From contig NC_010571.1 in assembly GCF_000019965.1 (NCBI RefSeq), positions 4,411,001 to 4,475,000 on the forward strand: 64,000 nucleotides of DNA. Reading direction: 5' to 3'. The notes under the pieces were generated by a model. The model did not search any database. It saw nothing but the letters and a program-made list of their open reading frames with translations, and was not told the DNA's origin. The DNA comes from Opitutus terrae PB90-1. GTDB lineage: Bacteria > Verrucomicrobiota > Verrucomicrobiia > Opitutales > Opitutaceae. A program made the translations under genes and the position numbers. Positions 41,829 to 50,260 of this stretch are shown one piece after another. Positions within the stretch are counted from its first letter, which is position 1. Every line of letters starts with the position of its first letter.

Positions 41829-43462
41829 GCACGGAATCGAACACGGCCAATCCGTCCGGCGCGGCGCCGAGCGTGCACATCACGCCGGAAATGGTGAAGA
41901 GCTATCGCCGCTCGCGGCTCGCGCGCCTGCGGCTCACGCCCGAGGTGCTGTCGCGCCAGCTCGAGCAGTTCGACGCCGGCAGCCTGCGCGAGTTTGCGCT
42001 CACGGCCGATGCGCTGCCGCGGCGCGACGATCGCATCGCGGTCGCGTGGCCGAAGCGGTGCAAGGCCGTCTCGCGGCGTGGCTATGTCATCCAGATCAAC
42101 GACGGGCTCGAGGACGCGACCAAGGCCCGCGCAGAGCTGCACCAGGCCGCGCTCAAATACGCCTACGACAACTGCACGGCCGCGCATGCGCTCGACCTCA
42201 ACAAGCGCGGCGGCTGGCGGCTCCTGGCTCGGCAGATGATGGAGGCGCTCGGCGTGCAATACGCCGTGCACGAGCTCGTCTTCCAGCCGCGCCTCGTCGA
42301 CGGCCGGCCGCAGATGACGTTCACCGCGCATCACGTGCCGCTGTGGTTTTTCGAAAATTCCACCGGCCGGCTCCGCTTTCTGCGCGAGCAATACGCGCTC
42401 GAAGGCCAGCCGATGGCAGACAACGAATGGCTCGTCACGGTCGCCGACGAGGCGCTGATGCAGCCGCTGGCGATCGCCCGCTGCTTCAAGCAAATGTCGC
42501 TCGTCGACTGGCTGGCCTACTCGGAAAAATTCGGCATGCCCGGCCTGCTCGGCAAGACCGGCGCGCAGAAGGATTCGCCGGCGTGGGCCGCGATGCAGGA
42601 AGCCGTGGCCGACTTCGGCCAGGAGTGGGCGGCAGTGTGCAGCACCAACGACACGATCGACCTGGTCGAAGCCGCCGGCGGGCAGAACATGCCTTATCCG
42701 ACGCTCGTCGATCGCATGGACCGCGCGATCGTGTCGATCTGCGTGGGCGGAGATCTCTCGACGATGAGCCAGCAGGGTGACGCCGTCGGCGCGCTGCCGC
42801 AGGCGGAGGCCGCCGAGGCATTTGAGGAAGACGATGCGCTCATGATCGAGGAATCGGTGCGGCAGATCTCGCGCTTCATCATCCGCGAGCTCTTCGACGA
42901 GGAGCCGCTGGCCTACCTGCAGATCGTCATCCCGAAGGCGAAGGACGCCACGGTGACCAAGGCGAAGATCGAGATCCTGGTCGATCGCGGGGTGCCAGTC
43001 GGCGCCGACTGGGCCCGGCAGGAGCTGGGCGTGCCCGCGCCCGCCGACGGCGAAGCCGTGCTGCAGGCCAGCGCCGCGGCGGCGCCGGGTTCCGGGTTCG
43101 GAGTTCCTGGGTTCGGCACTCAACTCTCAGCTCTCAACCCTCAACTTTCCTCCACCTTCGCGGCCGCCAATGCCGCCGAGGGCGCGCTGGGCACGCTGTT
43201 CCGCGACCGGGCCCTGGTCGCGCTCTCCGACGCCCAGCGCGAGCGGGCGGCGCCGCTCCTGGAGCGGGTGGCCGCGCTCAAGCGCGCCGACACGCCGGCC
43301 GCCTACGCCGCGGCGCTGCGCAAGCTCCAGGCGGATTTGCCCAAGCTGGCCGCTCCGATCCTCGCCGACCCCGTCCTTGCCAAGGCCATCGAGCTTACCC
43401 TGGGCCCGGCCTTCGCCTCCGGGCTGGCCTCTGCCTCCACCCCAAACGCTACCCAACGATGA
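41825..43462 (+). CDS. Portal protein, DUF935 (Mu gp29-like)
   Basis: 545 residues. DUF935 features: KRCKAVSRRGYVIQINDGLE, MPLVDWLAY-like region CFKQMSLVDWLAYSEKFGMP and AIVSICVGGDLSTMSQQGD. It forms the dodecameric DNA gate of the head. At about residues 420-445 the chain reads GSGFGVPGFGTQLSALNPQL, encoded by a dispersed R1 repeat with a second GGGTTCGG-type repeat before it; this falls in the variable C-terminal region. It overlaps the protease start by 4 bp. Confidence 0.92.
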   Translation: MSTESNTANPSGAAPSVHITPEMVKSYRRSRLARLRLTPEVLSRQLEQFDAGSLREFALTADALPRRDDRIAVAWPKRCKAVSRRGYVIQINDGLEDATKARAELHQAALKYAYDNCTAAHALDLNKRGGWRLLARQMMEALGVQYAVHELVFQPRLVDGRPQMTFTAHHVPLWFFENSTGRLRFLREQYALEGQPMADNEWLVTVADEALMQPLAIARCFKQMSLVDWLAYSEKFGMPGLLGKTGAQKDSPAWAAMQEAVADFGQEWAAVCSTNDTIDLVEAAGGQNMPYPTLVDRMDRAIVSICVGGDLSTMSQQGDAVGALPQAEAAEAFEEDDALMIEESVRQISRFIIRELFDEEPLAYLQIVIPKAKDATVTKAKIEILVDRGVPVGADWARQELGVPAPADGEAVLQASAAAAPGSGFGVPGFGTQLSALNPQLSSTFAAANAAEGALGTLFRDRALVALSDAQRERAAPLLERVAALKRADTPAAYAAALRKLQADLPKLAAPILADPVLAKAIELTLGPAFASGLASASTPNATQR

Positions 43463-44826
43463 AACCGTTTCTTTCGCTTATACGCGTTTTGCCTATCCTG
43501 GCATACGGGTTTTCCAACTTCGCGGCCCGGATAGCCTCCTTAAAGCGCCTTAAGGGGTGCCCTGAGGCAGGATTAATCCCCGCCGGCGATCTCGATTTGG
43601 CCAACGAAGCCGAGCCGCCGGCCGGCTCCGCCGAAATCCTCGGGCTGTGCAACGAGCTGGAGTTCGATGACGACGGCTGGGCGCTGATCCCCTACGGCGA
43701 AAGCCGCCACTCCGGCAAACCGGCGAAGCTCGACCTCAGCAATGCGGCCGACGTCGCCCTCGCCGAGCGCGCGAAGAAGGGCGTGATCCAGCGTTTCGCC
43801 CGCGAGGATGCCGAGCGGATCGTTGCCGAGGCGAAGAGCCTCTGGGGCCGGATCAAGCGCGCGGTCGTCGGCCTGCCGATCTTCAAGGGGCATCCCGACG
43901 CGCCCAACTATGCGAAGCGTTTTCCGGACAAGCGCGAGCGAGGGGGCATCGGCGATATGCAGGTCACCGATCGCGGGCTGCGCTTCCGGCCGGTGATCAA
44001 CCAGCTCGGCGAGACCGACATCGAGTCCGGCTGGAGCGAGTTCTCGCCCTACTGGGTGACGCGCCCGGTGGGCGAGCGCGACGGCACGCCGATCGTCGCG
44101 CCGTTCCGCCTCAAGTCCATCGGCCTCGTGCCGCGCGGCAACATCCACGGCCTCTCCCTGGTGAATGCCGGCCGCGAAATCCTTTCCGACGATTCGGAAA
44201 ACCCAACCATGAACAAACATCTGATCCGACTGCTCGCCGCGATGGGCTTCACCCTCGCTCCCGACGCCACGGACGACGCGGCTGGTGCCGTCGTCGATCA
44301 GGCGCTGCCGAAGTTCAACGCCGCCAACGCGGCCGCGACCGAACTCCCCACCGTCAAGAGCCAGGTGACGGCTCTCAACTCTCAGCTCTCAGCTCTCGCC
44401 TCGGAGAAGCTCGAGCTGGCGAACACCAAGGCCGATCTCACCGGCAAGCTTGCCGCGGCGGAAACGAAGGCCACGGCTGCGCGGAAAGCGTTCGCGAGCC
44501 ACGTGATCGCGTCCGCGATCGTCGCCGGCCGCGTGCAGGCTGCGAAGAAAGACGAGGAGGAGCTCGCCCTGGTGAACAGCGCCGACATCGCCGCAGCCGC
44601 GGTCGAGGTCGACAAACGCGAGGCGCGTTTCAAGACGGCCTCGGGTCTCGGCGCGCTCAAGCAGCGCAGCGCCGAAGCGCAGTCGCGCCAGCAAACGCAG
44701 CTCGAGCTGGTGAATGCCGCGATGGAGGAGACTGACATCAAGGCGCTGCCGCCCGAGGACCGCTACGATGCGGCCTGGGCCCGCGCGCAGAAGAAGAACC
44801 CCGCGGCCTTCAAGCTCGAGCCCTGA
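43459..44826 (+). CDS. Phage prohead protease/scaffold (Mu gpI-like)
   Basis: 455 residues. The N-terminal half is the protease: LPIFKGHPDAPNYAKRFPDK with the likely catalytic His, then ESGWSEFSPYW with the conserved Ser region and FRLKSIGLVPRGNIHGLS. The C-terminal half is a helical scaffold domain with a coiled coil. As in Mu I/Z, an internal start (ATG 44209) can make the scaffold alone. Residues about 305-315 (TALNSQLSALASEK) are encoded by an R1 repeat in frame and extend the coiled coil. Confidence 0.88.
   Translation: MKPFLSLIRVLPILAYGFSNFAARIASLKRLKGCPEAGLIPAGDLDLANEAEPPAGSAEILGLCNELEFDDDGWALIPYGESRHSGKPAKLDLSNAADVALAERAKKGVIQRFAREDAERIVAEAKSLWGRIKRAVVGLPIFKGHPDAPNYAKRFPDKRERGGIGDMQVTDRGLRFRPVINQLGETDIESGWSEFSPYWVTRPVGERDGTPIVAPFRLKSIGLVPRGNIHGLSLVNAGREILSDDSENPTMNKHLIRLLAAMGFTLAPDATDDAAGAVVDQALPKFNAANAAATELPTVKSQVTALNSQLSALASEKLELANTKADLTGKLAAAETKATAARKAFASHVIASAIVAGRVQAAKKDEEELALVNSADIAAAAVEVDKREARFKTASGLGALKQRSAEAQSRQQTQLELVNAAMEETDIKALPPEDRYDAAWARAQKKNPAAFKLEP
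44209..44826 (+). CDS. Nested scaffold protein (Mu gpZ-like), internal start
   Basis: 205 residues in the same frame as the protease gene, starting MNKHLIRLLAAMGFTLAPD, a very typical start of Mu-like scaffold proteins. It would be made from the internal ATG and act as the assembly core, later removed by the protease. Confidence 0.6.
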   Translation: MNKHLIRLLAAMGFTLAPDATDDAAGAVVDQALPKFNAANAAATELPTVKSQVTALNSQLSALASEKLELANTKADLTGKLAAAETKATAARKAFASHVIASAIVAGRVQAAKKDEEELALVNSADIAAAAVEVDKREARFKTASGLGALKQRSAEAQSRQQTQLELVNAAMEETDIKALPPEDRYDAAWARAQKKNPAAFKLEP

Positions 44827-44885
44827 GCCCTTCACGATCTCCGAACCCCTTCTCCAAACCAGCCAATAGATCCAACCCTCCCTGT

Positions 44886-44919
44886 CCTCCGTAGTCCCGC
44901 GCCCGCGGGACGAAGGAGG
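44886..44919. repeat. R3 hairpin repeat in prophage, copy 1
   Basis: CCTCCGTAGTCCCGCG, CC, CGCGGGACGAAGGAGG (14 of 16 positions pair). It lies between the protease/scaffold gene and the next small gene. Confidence 0.7.
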
Positions 44920-44940
44920 AAACCCTCAACTCACCTCCCC

Positions 44941-45090
44941 ATGCCCGAACTCGATCCCAAGGAAAAGCTGGTGCGCGAAAAGATCCGCGCCGGCCTCACG
45001 CGCGAGCAGGCGCTCGCTGTCATCGCCGCCCAGGAAGAGCACGACGCCGCGCTCGCGGCCGAAGCGAAGAAACAGCCGGCGAAGAAGTAG
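44941..45090 (+). CDS. Very small acidic/helical head-region protein
   Basis: 49 residues, MPELDPKEKLVREKIRAGLT then REQALAVIAAQEEHDAALAA, ending in a Lys-rich tail. ATG follows an R1 repeat fragment. Small helical proteins of this kind occur between scaffold and capsid genes in several phages; the role is unknown. Confidence 0.55.
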   Translation: MPELDPKEKLVREKIRAGLTREQALAVIAAQEEHDAALAAEAKKQPAKK

Positions 45091-45119
45091 TACCAGCCAG
45101 CTCTCAACCCCCAACTCCA

Positions 45120-45150
45120 TGCCCTCCGTAGCCTCGGCGAAGGAGGGGCA
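45120..45150. repeat. R3 hairpin repeat in prophage, copy 2
   Basis: TGCCCTCCGTAGCC, TC, GGCGAAGGAGGGGCA; flanked on both sides by R1 fragments (45097-45118 and 45150-45168). Confidence 0.7.
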
Positions 45151-45169
45151 ACTCTCAACTCAGCTCCGC

Positions 45170-45856
45170 ATGCATATCGTTCTTCAAATCGCGCTCATCG
45201 CGCTCGCTCTGCTCGCCGCGACCTGGCTGCTCGTCTCCTGGTCGAAGGGCTTTCGTAATCCGCCGGCTCCGACGCTCCATCTCGCGAACATCGGTGAGGG
45301 CACGCATCCGCACCCGGCGCTCTACACCGACGCGGCGATCGCCACCCGGCATCTGCTGTTCGCGGTGGGCTCCGACGCCACGCACATCGCCGTAGCGGCC
45401 GCTGACGATTGCCCGCTCGGCACCGTGCCCGACGAAGCTGGCGCCGCCGAGGAGCTCGTGGAGGTCGACCTGCTCACCAACGGAAAACCCAGGTTGATGG
45501 TCGCAAGCGAAGCGCTCGCGGCCGACGTGGATGTTTATACGGCCGACGGGGGAAAAATCCAGAACGAGCCCGCAGTTGCCGGCACGTGTTACCTCGTGGG
45601 CCGCACGCGCGCCGCGGCCGCCGGCAATAACAGCAAGGTCGAGGTGCTGCCGTGCAAGCCGATCAAGCTCGTCGTCATCGCCGCGCCCACCCAGACGGCC
45701 GACGGCACGATCGCCGCGCTCAATTCGACCGCGGTCAATCCCACCAAGGCCGACTTCGACGCGCTGCTCGCCGAGGCCGGCAAACTGCAGGCCGACTATT
45801 ACGCGCTGGCGGCCGCGCTGGCGACGCCGGCGCTCGTGAAGGTCCTCGCCGAATAA
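45170..45856 (+). CDS. Probable capsid decoration protein with N-terminal hydrophobic helix
   Basis: 228 residues from the ATG at 45170; the upstream in-frame ATG at 45119 would translate repeat DNA. The body (HLLFAVGSDATHIAVAAADD, CPLGTVPDEAG, VVIAAPTQTADGTIAALNST) is a beta-rich sequence of the kind found in head cement/decoration proteins directly before the major capsid gene. The first 25 residues (VLQIALIALALLAATWLLVS) form a membrane-type helix, which is odd for a virion protein. Confidence 0.6.
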   Translation: MHIVLQIALIALALLAATWLLVSWSKGFRNPPAPTLHLANIGEGTHPHPALYTDAAIATRHLLFAVGSDATHIAVAAADDCPLGTVPDEAGAAEELVEVDLLTNGKPRLMVASEALAADVDVYTADGGKIQNEPAVAGTCYLVGRTRAAAAGNNSKVEVLPCKPIKLVVIAAPTQTADGTIAALNSTAVNPTKADFDALLAEAGKLQADYYALAAALATPALVKVLAE

Positions 45857-45903
45857 TCGCGGCTGCTTCAACCCTCGTTCATCAACTCCAAATTTTCCAT
45901 CAC

Positions 45904-46947
45904 GTGAAGAAAATCACTCGCTCCCTGCTGCAGCAGAAGGCGTTTCTCTCCCGGCTGCAGGCCATCGAATCCGCGCCGCTCGAGCTCATCGATCACGGCG
46001 GCGGCAGCGTCCAGCCCGGCGAGATCTACCTCGCCAACGAATCGCGCTTCCAGGAAAACTATTTCCAGGAGCACCTGACCACCTACGCCGTCGGCTGGCG
46101 CGACCCCAGCGACATCAGCGCCACGCGCCGGGTGTTTGCGCCCGAGGTCGAGGTGCCGCCGTTCTTCGAATACTCCGAGGCGATCAACGCCGAGGAGTTC
46201 ATCGGCACCGACGACGACGACGTCAGCGCGATCGGCGCCGATTACAAACGGATCGAGCCCGACAAGCGCACCAAGGTCGTGGCCAAGGTGCCCGATCGCG
46301 GCATAATGCTCGTGGTCGATCTGCGATCGGTCCGCGGTCAGAGCGGCTGGGAGCAGAAGAAGGTGGCCCGGCTGCTGCGCCGCGTGGAGCGCAACCGGCT
46401 GCGCCGTGCCGTGGCGCTGATCAACGCGGCCGCGACCAACACGGGCAAGACCTGGGGCTCGAGCGCCGATCCCGACATGGACGTCGAGAACGAGCAGAAG
46501 CTCGCGCTAAACATCAACGGCGTCGGCTTCAACCGCGTCGTGTATGGGCACTCCGCCTGGATCCTGCGCAAGCAGGCCTACCGCGCCCAGGACAACGCGG
46601 GCGGCTACGCCAGCGCCGCGATGAACGAGAGCGATCTCGCCGGCTCCTTCATGGTCGATCGCGTGATGGTGTCGCGCGAGCGCTACCAGTCGACCGACGC
46701 CGCGAAGACGGAGATCGTCGGCTCGACGGTGCACATGTTCCACGCGGTCGACGGCGCCGACGTCGACGACGCGAGCAACATCAAGGCGTTCGTGGCGAAA
46801 TACGGCGAGGGCGAGCAGGGCGCGGGCAACTTCGTGCGCGTGTTCATCGCCCCGATCTCGATCAATCTGGTGGGCATCGTCGTGAGCTACCAGGAGCTCG
46901 TCAAGATCACGAGCACGCTCGCGATCCGGAAGTTCACCGTCAGCTAG
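45904..46947 (+). CDS. Major capsid protein (Mu-like)
   Basis: 347 residues from a GTG at 45904. Contains GEIYLANESRFQENYFQEHL, GWRDPSDISATRRVFAPEVE and a C-terminal FVRVFIAPISINLVGIVVSY, with the size and position of the capsid protein of Mu-like phages (HK97 fold expected). It is expressed after the decoration gene and is followed by an R2 hairpin repeat. Confidence 0.8.
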   Translation: MKKITRSLLQQKAFLSRLQAIESAPLELIDHGGGSVQPGEIYLANESRFQENYFQEHLTTYAVGWRDPSDISATRRVFAPEVEVPPFFEYSEAINAEEFIGTDDDDVSAIGADYKRIEPDKRTKVVAKVPDRGIMLVVDLRSVRGQSGWEQKKVARLLRRVERNRLRRAVALINAAATNTGKTWGSSADPDMDVENEQKLALNINGVGFNRVVYGHSAWILRKQAYRAQDNAGGYASAAMNESDLAGSFMVDRVMVSRERYQSTDAAKTEIVGSTVHMFHAVDGADVDDASNIKAFVAKYGEGEQGAGNFVRVFIAPISINLVGIVVSYQELVKITSTLAIRKFTVS

Positions 46948-47015
46948 GTCAGCGTGCGTTTAGCGAGGCCCTGGGCGACGGCGTTGCAGGGCCTTTCAGA
47001 ACCCACGAACCAAAC

Positions 47016-47125
47016 CCAAACAGTGAGACACAGAGAACACAGAGAGCCCGATCCGAGAGCACAGAGTAAGGCAGGGTGCATTTGCTCCGTGGCCTCTGTG
47101 TCAGCGCTCCGTGACCTCCGTGCCC
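47016..47125. repeat. R2 hairpin-forming repeat, copy 1
   Basis: GACACAGAGAACACAGAG on the left and CTCTGTGTCAGCGCTCCGTG on the right can pair. Found between the capsid and DUF1320 genes. Confidence 0.75.
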
Positions 47126-47135
47126 AAAGTCTGAC

Positions 47136-47594
47136 ATGAGTGCCTGGGAACCCATCATCATCCGCGACCTCGAGGACGCCCGGCACGCCGAGCTCGTCGA
47201 AGCGGTGCGCCGCAAGGCGCTCGCCATCGGCCAGCCTGATCCGCTGCCAAAGCTGATCCAGGACACGATCGACGAAATCCGCGGCTGCATCGGTTTCAAA
47301 TCGCCGACGAAACTCGATGCCGACGAGACGAAGCTCGCGCGCAACCTGAAGCCGCTCGCGATCGGGAAGATCGCCCGAGAGATGGTGCTCCGCCTCGGCC
47401 GCACCTGGAGCGACACCGACGACAAGGCCGAGAGCACCTACCAGAAGCGCCTCGAGCAGCTCCGCGACGGCGACTGGCCCGTCGACGCGCCGGATACCGC
47501 GATCGCCGCGACTGCCCAGGCCCCAGCCAGCGGAATCTCGGTCGCCAAGAAAACCAAACGCCTCTCTACGCGCCATACCCTCGGCGCCCTCTGA
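47136..47594 (+). CDS. Head-tail connector, DUF1320 (Mu gp36-like)
   Basis: 152 residues. DADETKLARNLKPLAIGKIA and the context directly after the capsid gene fit DUF1320. The C-terminal 40 residues are Ala/Lys-rich and less conserved. It would join the portal vertex to the tail. Confidence 0.7.
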   Translation: MSAWEPIIIRDLEDARHAELVEAVRRKALAIGQPDPLPKLIQDTIDEIRGCIGFKSPTKLDADETKLARNLKPLAIGKIAREMVLRLGRTWSDTDDKAESTYQKRLEQLRDGDWPVDAPDTAIAATAQAPASGISVAKKTKRLSTRHTLGAL

Positions 47595-47599
47595 TCCGG

Positions 47600-47630
47600 C
47601 TCTCAGCTCTAGACTCTCAGCTCTCAACTA
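47600..47630. repeat. R1 dispersed repeat between head genes
   Basis: CTCTCAGCTCTAGACTCTCA then GCTCTCAACTA, immediately before the GTG start of the gpF-like gene. Confidence 0.8.
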
Positions 47631-47634
47631 GATC

Positions 47635-48855
47635 GTGCCCTTCTCCCTCACCAAGCCCATGCCGCTCGACGAAGCGGTGCAGCGGATCGAGTCCAAGACT
47701 CCGATCGCCGCGAAGCTGTCGTCGGCCGAGTGGCAGGAGGTCGCGGTGGGGCTGAGCGATCGCGCGTTCTTCTCCGCCAAGGTCGACGACATCCGCACCG
47801 TCGTCACAATGCAGGGCAACATCCAGGAGGCGCTCGACCTCTCGTCGCGCGATGCCGGCCGCGCCTTCATGTCGCGCGACAAGTTCGTCGCCGACATGCG
47901 CGAGCAGCTCGGAGCGAAGGAAGGTGATACCGGGCGGATCACCGACATCACATCGCAGCGCAGGCTGAATCTCATCTACGACTTCCAGGTCGAGGACGCG
48001 ATGGAGCACGGCCGGTGGCTGATCGGCCAGGACCCGGAGAGCCTCGCCGCGGCACCGTGTCAGGAGCTCGTGCGTGTGGAGTCGCGCGAGGAGGAGCGCA
48101 ACTGGAAGCAGATCTGGCAGGACGCCGGCGGCACGCTCTACGACGGGCGCATGATCGCGCGCAAGGACGATCCGATCTGGACGAAGATCTCCGACTTCGG
48201 CCGGCCGTGGCCACCGTTCAAATACGGCTCGGGCATGGGGGTGGAGGACATTTTCTACGACGAGGCGATCGAACTCCGCGTGATGAAGCCCGACGACGTG
48301 GTGCAGCCTACGGCCAAGGATTTCAATGCCGGGCTGCAGGCGAAGATCCCCGATGCCTCGCCGGCGGTGCTCGAGGGCTTCAAACAGATCTTCGGCGATC
48401 AGGTCGACGTCGGCCGCGACGGCAAGATCACCTGGCAGGGCGATCGCATCGCTAAGCTCTACGAGCGGGCGATCGCAGATCCGGCCGTGAAATGGTCGCT
48501 CGACCTGGGCGAGGCCACGGGCGAGACGATCGCGGCCGCGCAACAGGCGGGCGTGGATCTCACGGACGCACACCTGCACCTGGACGCCGACTCCATTCGC
48601 CACGCGCACAACCTGCACGGCCCGACGGAAGCTCGCGCCGATCAGCGGCCGATCATGGCGCGCGATTTCAAGCTCGTGCCCCACGTGTGGCGTAGCCCCG
48701 ACGAAGTGCTGCCGGGCAAGACGCCGGGCACGCTCGAGCTGCGTAAGCACGTGGCCGGCCAGGTCGTGGCGGTGGTGTACGATCGCGCGGCGCATTCGCC
48801 GCGGTGGGGCTTGCGCACGCTCTACGTCAAAAAAGAGGAAGGAGGCGGAACCTGA
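47635..48855 (+). CDS. Mu gpF-like minor head protein with C-terminal toxin-like domain
   Basis: 406 residues from a GTG at 47635. The N-terminal 240 residues match the Mu F/SPP1 gp7 head morphogenesis family (FVADMREQLGAKEGD, RLNLIYDFQVEDAMEHGRW, RPWPPFKYGSGMG). Residues about 308-406 (DSIRHAHNLHG, DFKLVPHVWRSPDEVL, then RWGLRTLYVKK) look like a PBECR-type domain, the phage-barnase/EndoU/RelE-like nuclease superfamily often fused to such head proteins. That domain could be ejected with DNA. The gene order (after DUF1320) is unusual for Mu. Confidence 0.75.
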   Translation: MPFSLTKPMPLDEAVQRIESKTPIAAKLSSAEWQEVAVGLSDRAFFSAKVDDIRTVVTMQGNIQEALDLSSRDAGRAFMSRDKFVADMREQLGAKEGDTGRITDITSQRRLNLIYDFQVEDAMEHGRWLIGQDPESLAAAPCQELVRVESREEERNWKQIWQDAGGTLYDGRMIARKDDPIWTKISDFGRPWPPFKYGSGMGVEDIFYDEAIELRVMKPDDVVQPTAKDFNAGLQAKIPDASPAVLEGFKQIFGDQVDVGRDGKITWQGDRIAKLYERAIADPAVKWSLDLGEATGETIAAAQQAGVDLTDAHLHLDADSIRHAHNLHGPTEARADQRPIMARDFKLVPHVWRSPDEVLPGKTPGTLELRKHVAGQVVAVVYDRAAHSPRWGLRTLYVKKEEGGGT

Positions 48856-48992
48856 GCTCCGCCTCCCATCGCCGCCGGCTGCCTTGGTGCTCTGTCGAGC
48901 TCCTGGCTGAACGGCCGAACCGCACCCACCGACGCGCATCGGTAACCTAGCACCTCATCTTACACTTTCAACCTTCAACTCGCGTCAGCGAC

Positions 48993-49577
48993 ATGATCCG
49001 CGCCACCGTCATCGCCAATACCGCCACGCCGGTCCTGAACGCGCTTTACAACCGCGTGGCGCCGGGCCGGCGCAAGCCCCTGATGACGGCCGTGGGTCGC
49101 CGCGTGGAGCGACTGTTGCGCCGGCACTTCACGGCGCGCGATGCCGAGGGCAACAAGCGCGGTTGGCCGCGATCGCACTTCTGGTCGCGGATCCGCCGCG
49201 CCACGGCCTTCGCCGGCGCCAACGATGTGGCCGCAAAGATCTCCATCTCCGATCCCGCGCTTGCGATGAAGGTGCACGGCGGAAAGATTTATCCGACCGC
49301 CGGCCGGCAGAACCTCGCGCTGCCGCTGCGGCCGGAGGCCAAGATCGCCGGCTCGCCGCGGGCGAAGCTGATCCCTGGTTTGTTCGTCCTGGTCGGGCCT
49401 GGCCGCGCGTGGTTGGCCCGCCGCGAGGACCGGGCCTTAAGGCTCTATTACAAGCTCGTAAAGAGCGTCACTCAGACGGCCGATCCGCGCGCGCTGCCGT
49501 ATCGCGTGGAGATCTATCGCGAGGTGCGCGTCGGCATCACCACGTTCCTCAAGCGCGAGACCAGCTCCCAAGCATGA
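48993..49577 (+). CDS. Virion morphogenesis / tail completion protein (Mu gpG-like)
   Basis: 194 residues. GRRVERLLRRHFTARDAEGN, KRGWPRSHFWSR and KVHGGKIYPTAGRQNLALPL are typical of the Mu gpG virion morphogenesis family. It lies between gpF-like and tail terminator-like genes, as expected. Confidence 0.75.
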   Translation: MIRATVIANTATPVLNALYNRVAPGRRKPLMTAVGRRVERLLRRHFTARDAEGNKRGWPRSHFWSRIRRATAFAGANDVAAKISISDPALAMKVHGGKIYPTAGRQNLALPLRPEAKIAGSPRAKLIPGLFVLVGPGRAWLARREDRALRLYYKLVKSVTQTADPRALPYRVEIYREVRVGITTFLKRETSSQA

Positions 49578-49709
49578 GCCACAGAGAACACAAAGCTCCG
49601 ACACAGAGAGCACAGAGCAATGCCTTGCTCCCGTGTCCTCTGTTTGGTCCTCCGGCTCGGCTCTGTGTCTAGGTTCGGGCTCTCAACTCTCAACTCTCAG
49701 CTCTCAACT
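49577..49709. repeat. R2 hairpin repeat (copy 2) followed by R1 repeat
   Basis: R2: GCCACAGAGAACACAAAG ... CAGAGAGCACAGAGCAATGC ... CCTCTGTTTGG ... CTCTGTGTCTAGG, up to about 49672. R1: CTCAACTCTCAACTCTCAGC then TCTCAACTAG at 49680-49709. The gap is entirely repeat DNA. Confidence 0.8.
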
Positions 49710-49714
49710 AGCTA

Positions 49715-50245
49715 GTGCCCTACGTATCGACAGTCACACTTCTGGAAGCCGTGAAGGCTGCGCTCGAGGCGCTGTCGCACGACGCGGCCAACGATCACGG
49801 GGCGAAGATGTTCGATCTGGTGGGTTTCTACAACACGAAGAGCCCACAGAAGGCGCTGTACGATCTCTTCGCCACGCAGGAGCAGCGCTGCGCGTTCATC
49901 GTGCCCGGAGGCGATGCCTATCAGAACGCCGGGGGCCGGGATGCCGTATCCGTGGTGTCGCACCGCGACACCGACTTTTCACTGCTGCTGTGCGATCGCG
50001 CATGGGTGCCGAGCGAACAGGCTGCGCTGATCGGCGGACCCGACAATCTCGGCGTGCTCGTGCTGAAGGAGCGCGTAGTGGCCGCGCTGAGCGGCCAGTC
50101 GCTCGCGCTGCCTGGCGTGGTGCTGCTGCCGCAGGAAGGCGGCATCCTCGAGCTCTACGATCCGCGCGGCGGCGACGACGGACGCACCTGCTGGGATCAG
50201 CCGTTCACCACCTATGCCGGCCGCGAAAAAATCTCCGTCGGCTGA
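49715..50245 (+). CDS. Putative tail terminator protein
   Basis: 176 residues from a GTG at 49715. VTLLEAVKAALEALSHDAAN, FVVPGGDAYQN-like FIVPGGDAYQNAGGRDAVSV. Size, order after gpG and before the tail tube, and an alpha/beta start helix fit tail terminators. Family name uncertain. Confidence 0.55.
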   Translation: MPYVSTVTLLEAVKAALEALSHDAANDHGAKMFDLVGFYNTKSPQKALYDLFATQEQRCAFIVPGGDAYQNAGGRDAVSVVSHRDTDFSLLLCDRAWVPSEQAALIGGPDNLGVLVLKERVVAALSGQSLALPGVVLLPQEGGILELYDPRGGDDGRTCWDQPFTTYAGREKISVG

Positions 50246-50260
50246 ACCCCAATATCCGAA

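Noticed and set aside
42046-42780. Alternative 244-codon frame inside the portal gene
   Set aside because: Arg/Ala-rich shadow of the portal frame, which has DUF935 features.
49680-49709. R1 clusters as a CRISPR array
   Set aside because: Units are short, degenerate and contiguous, with no spacer/repeat regularity and no cas genes.
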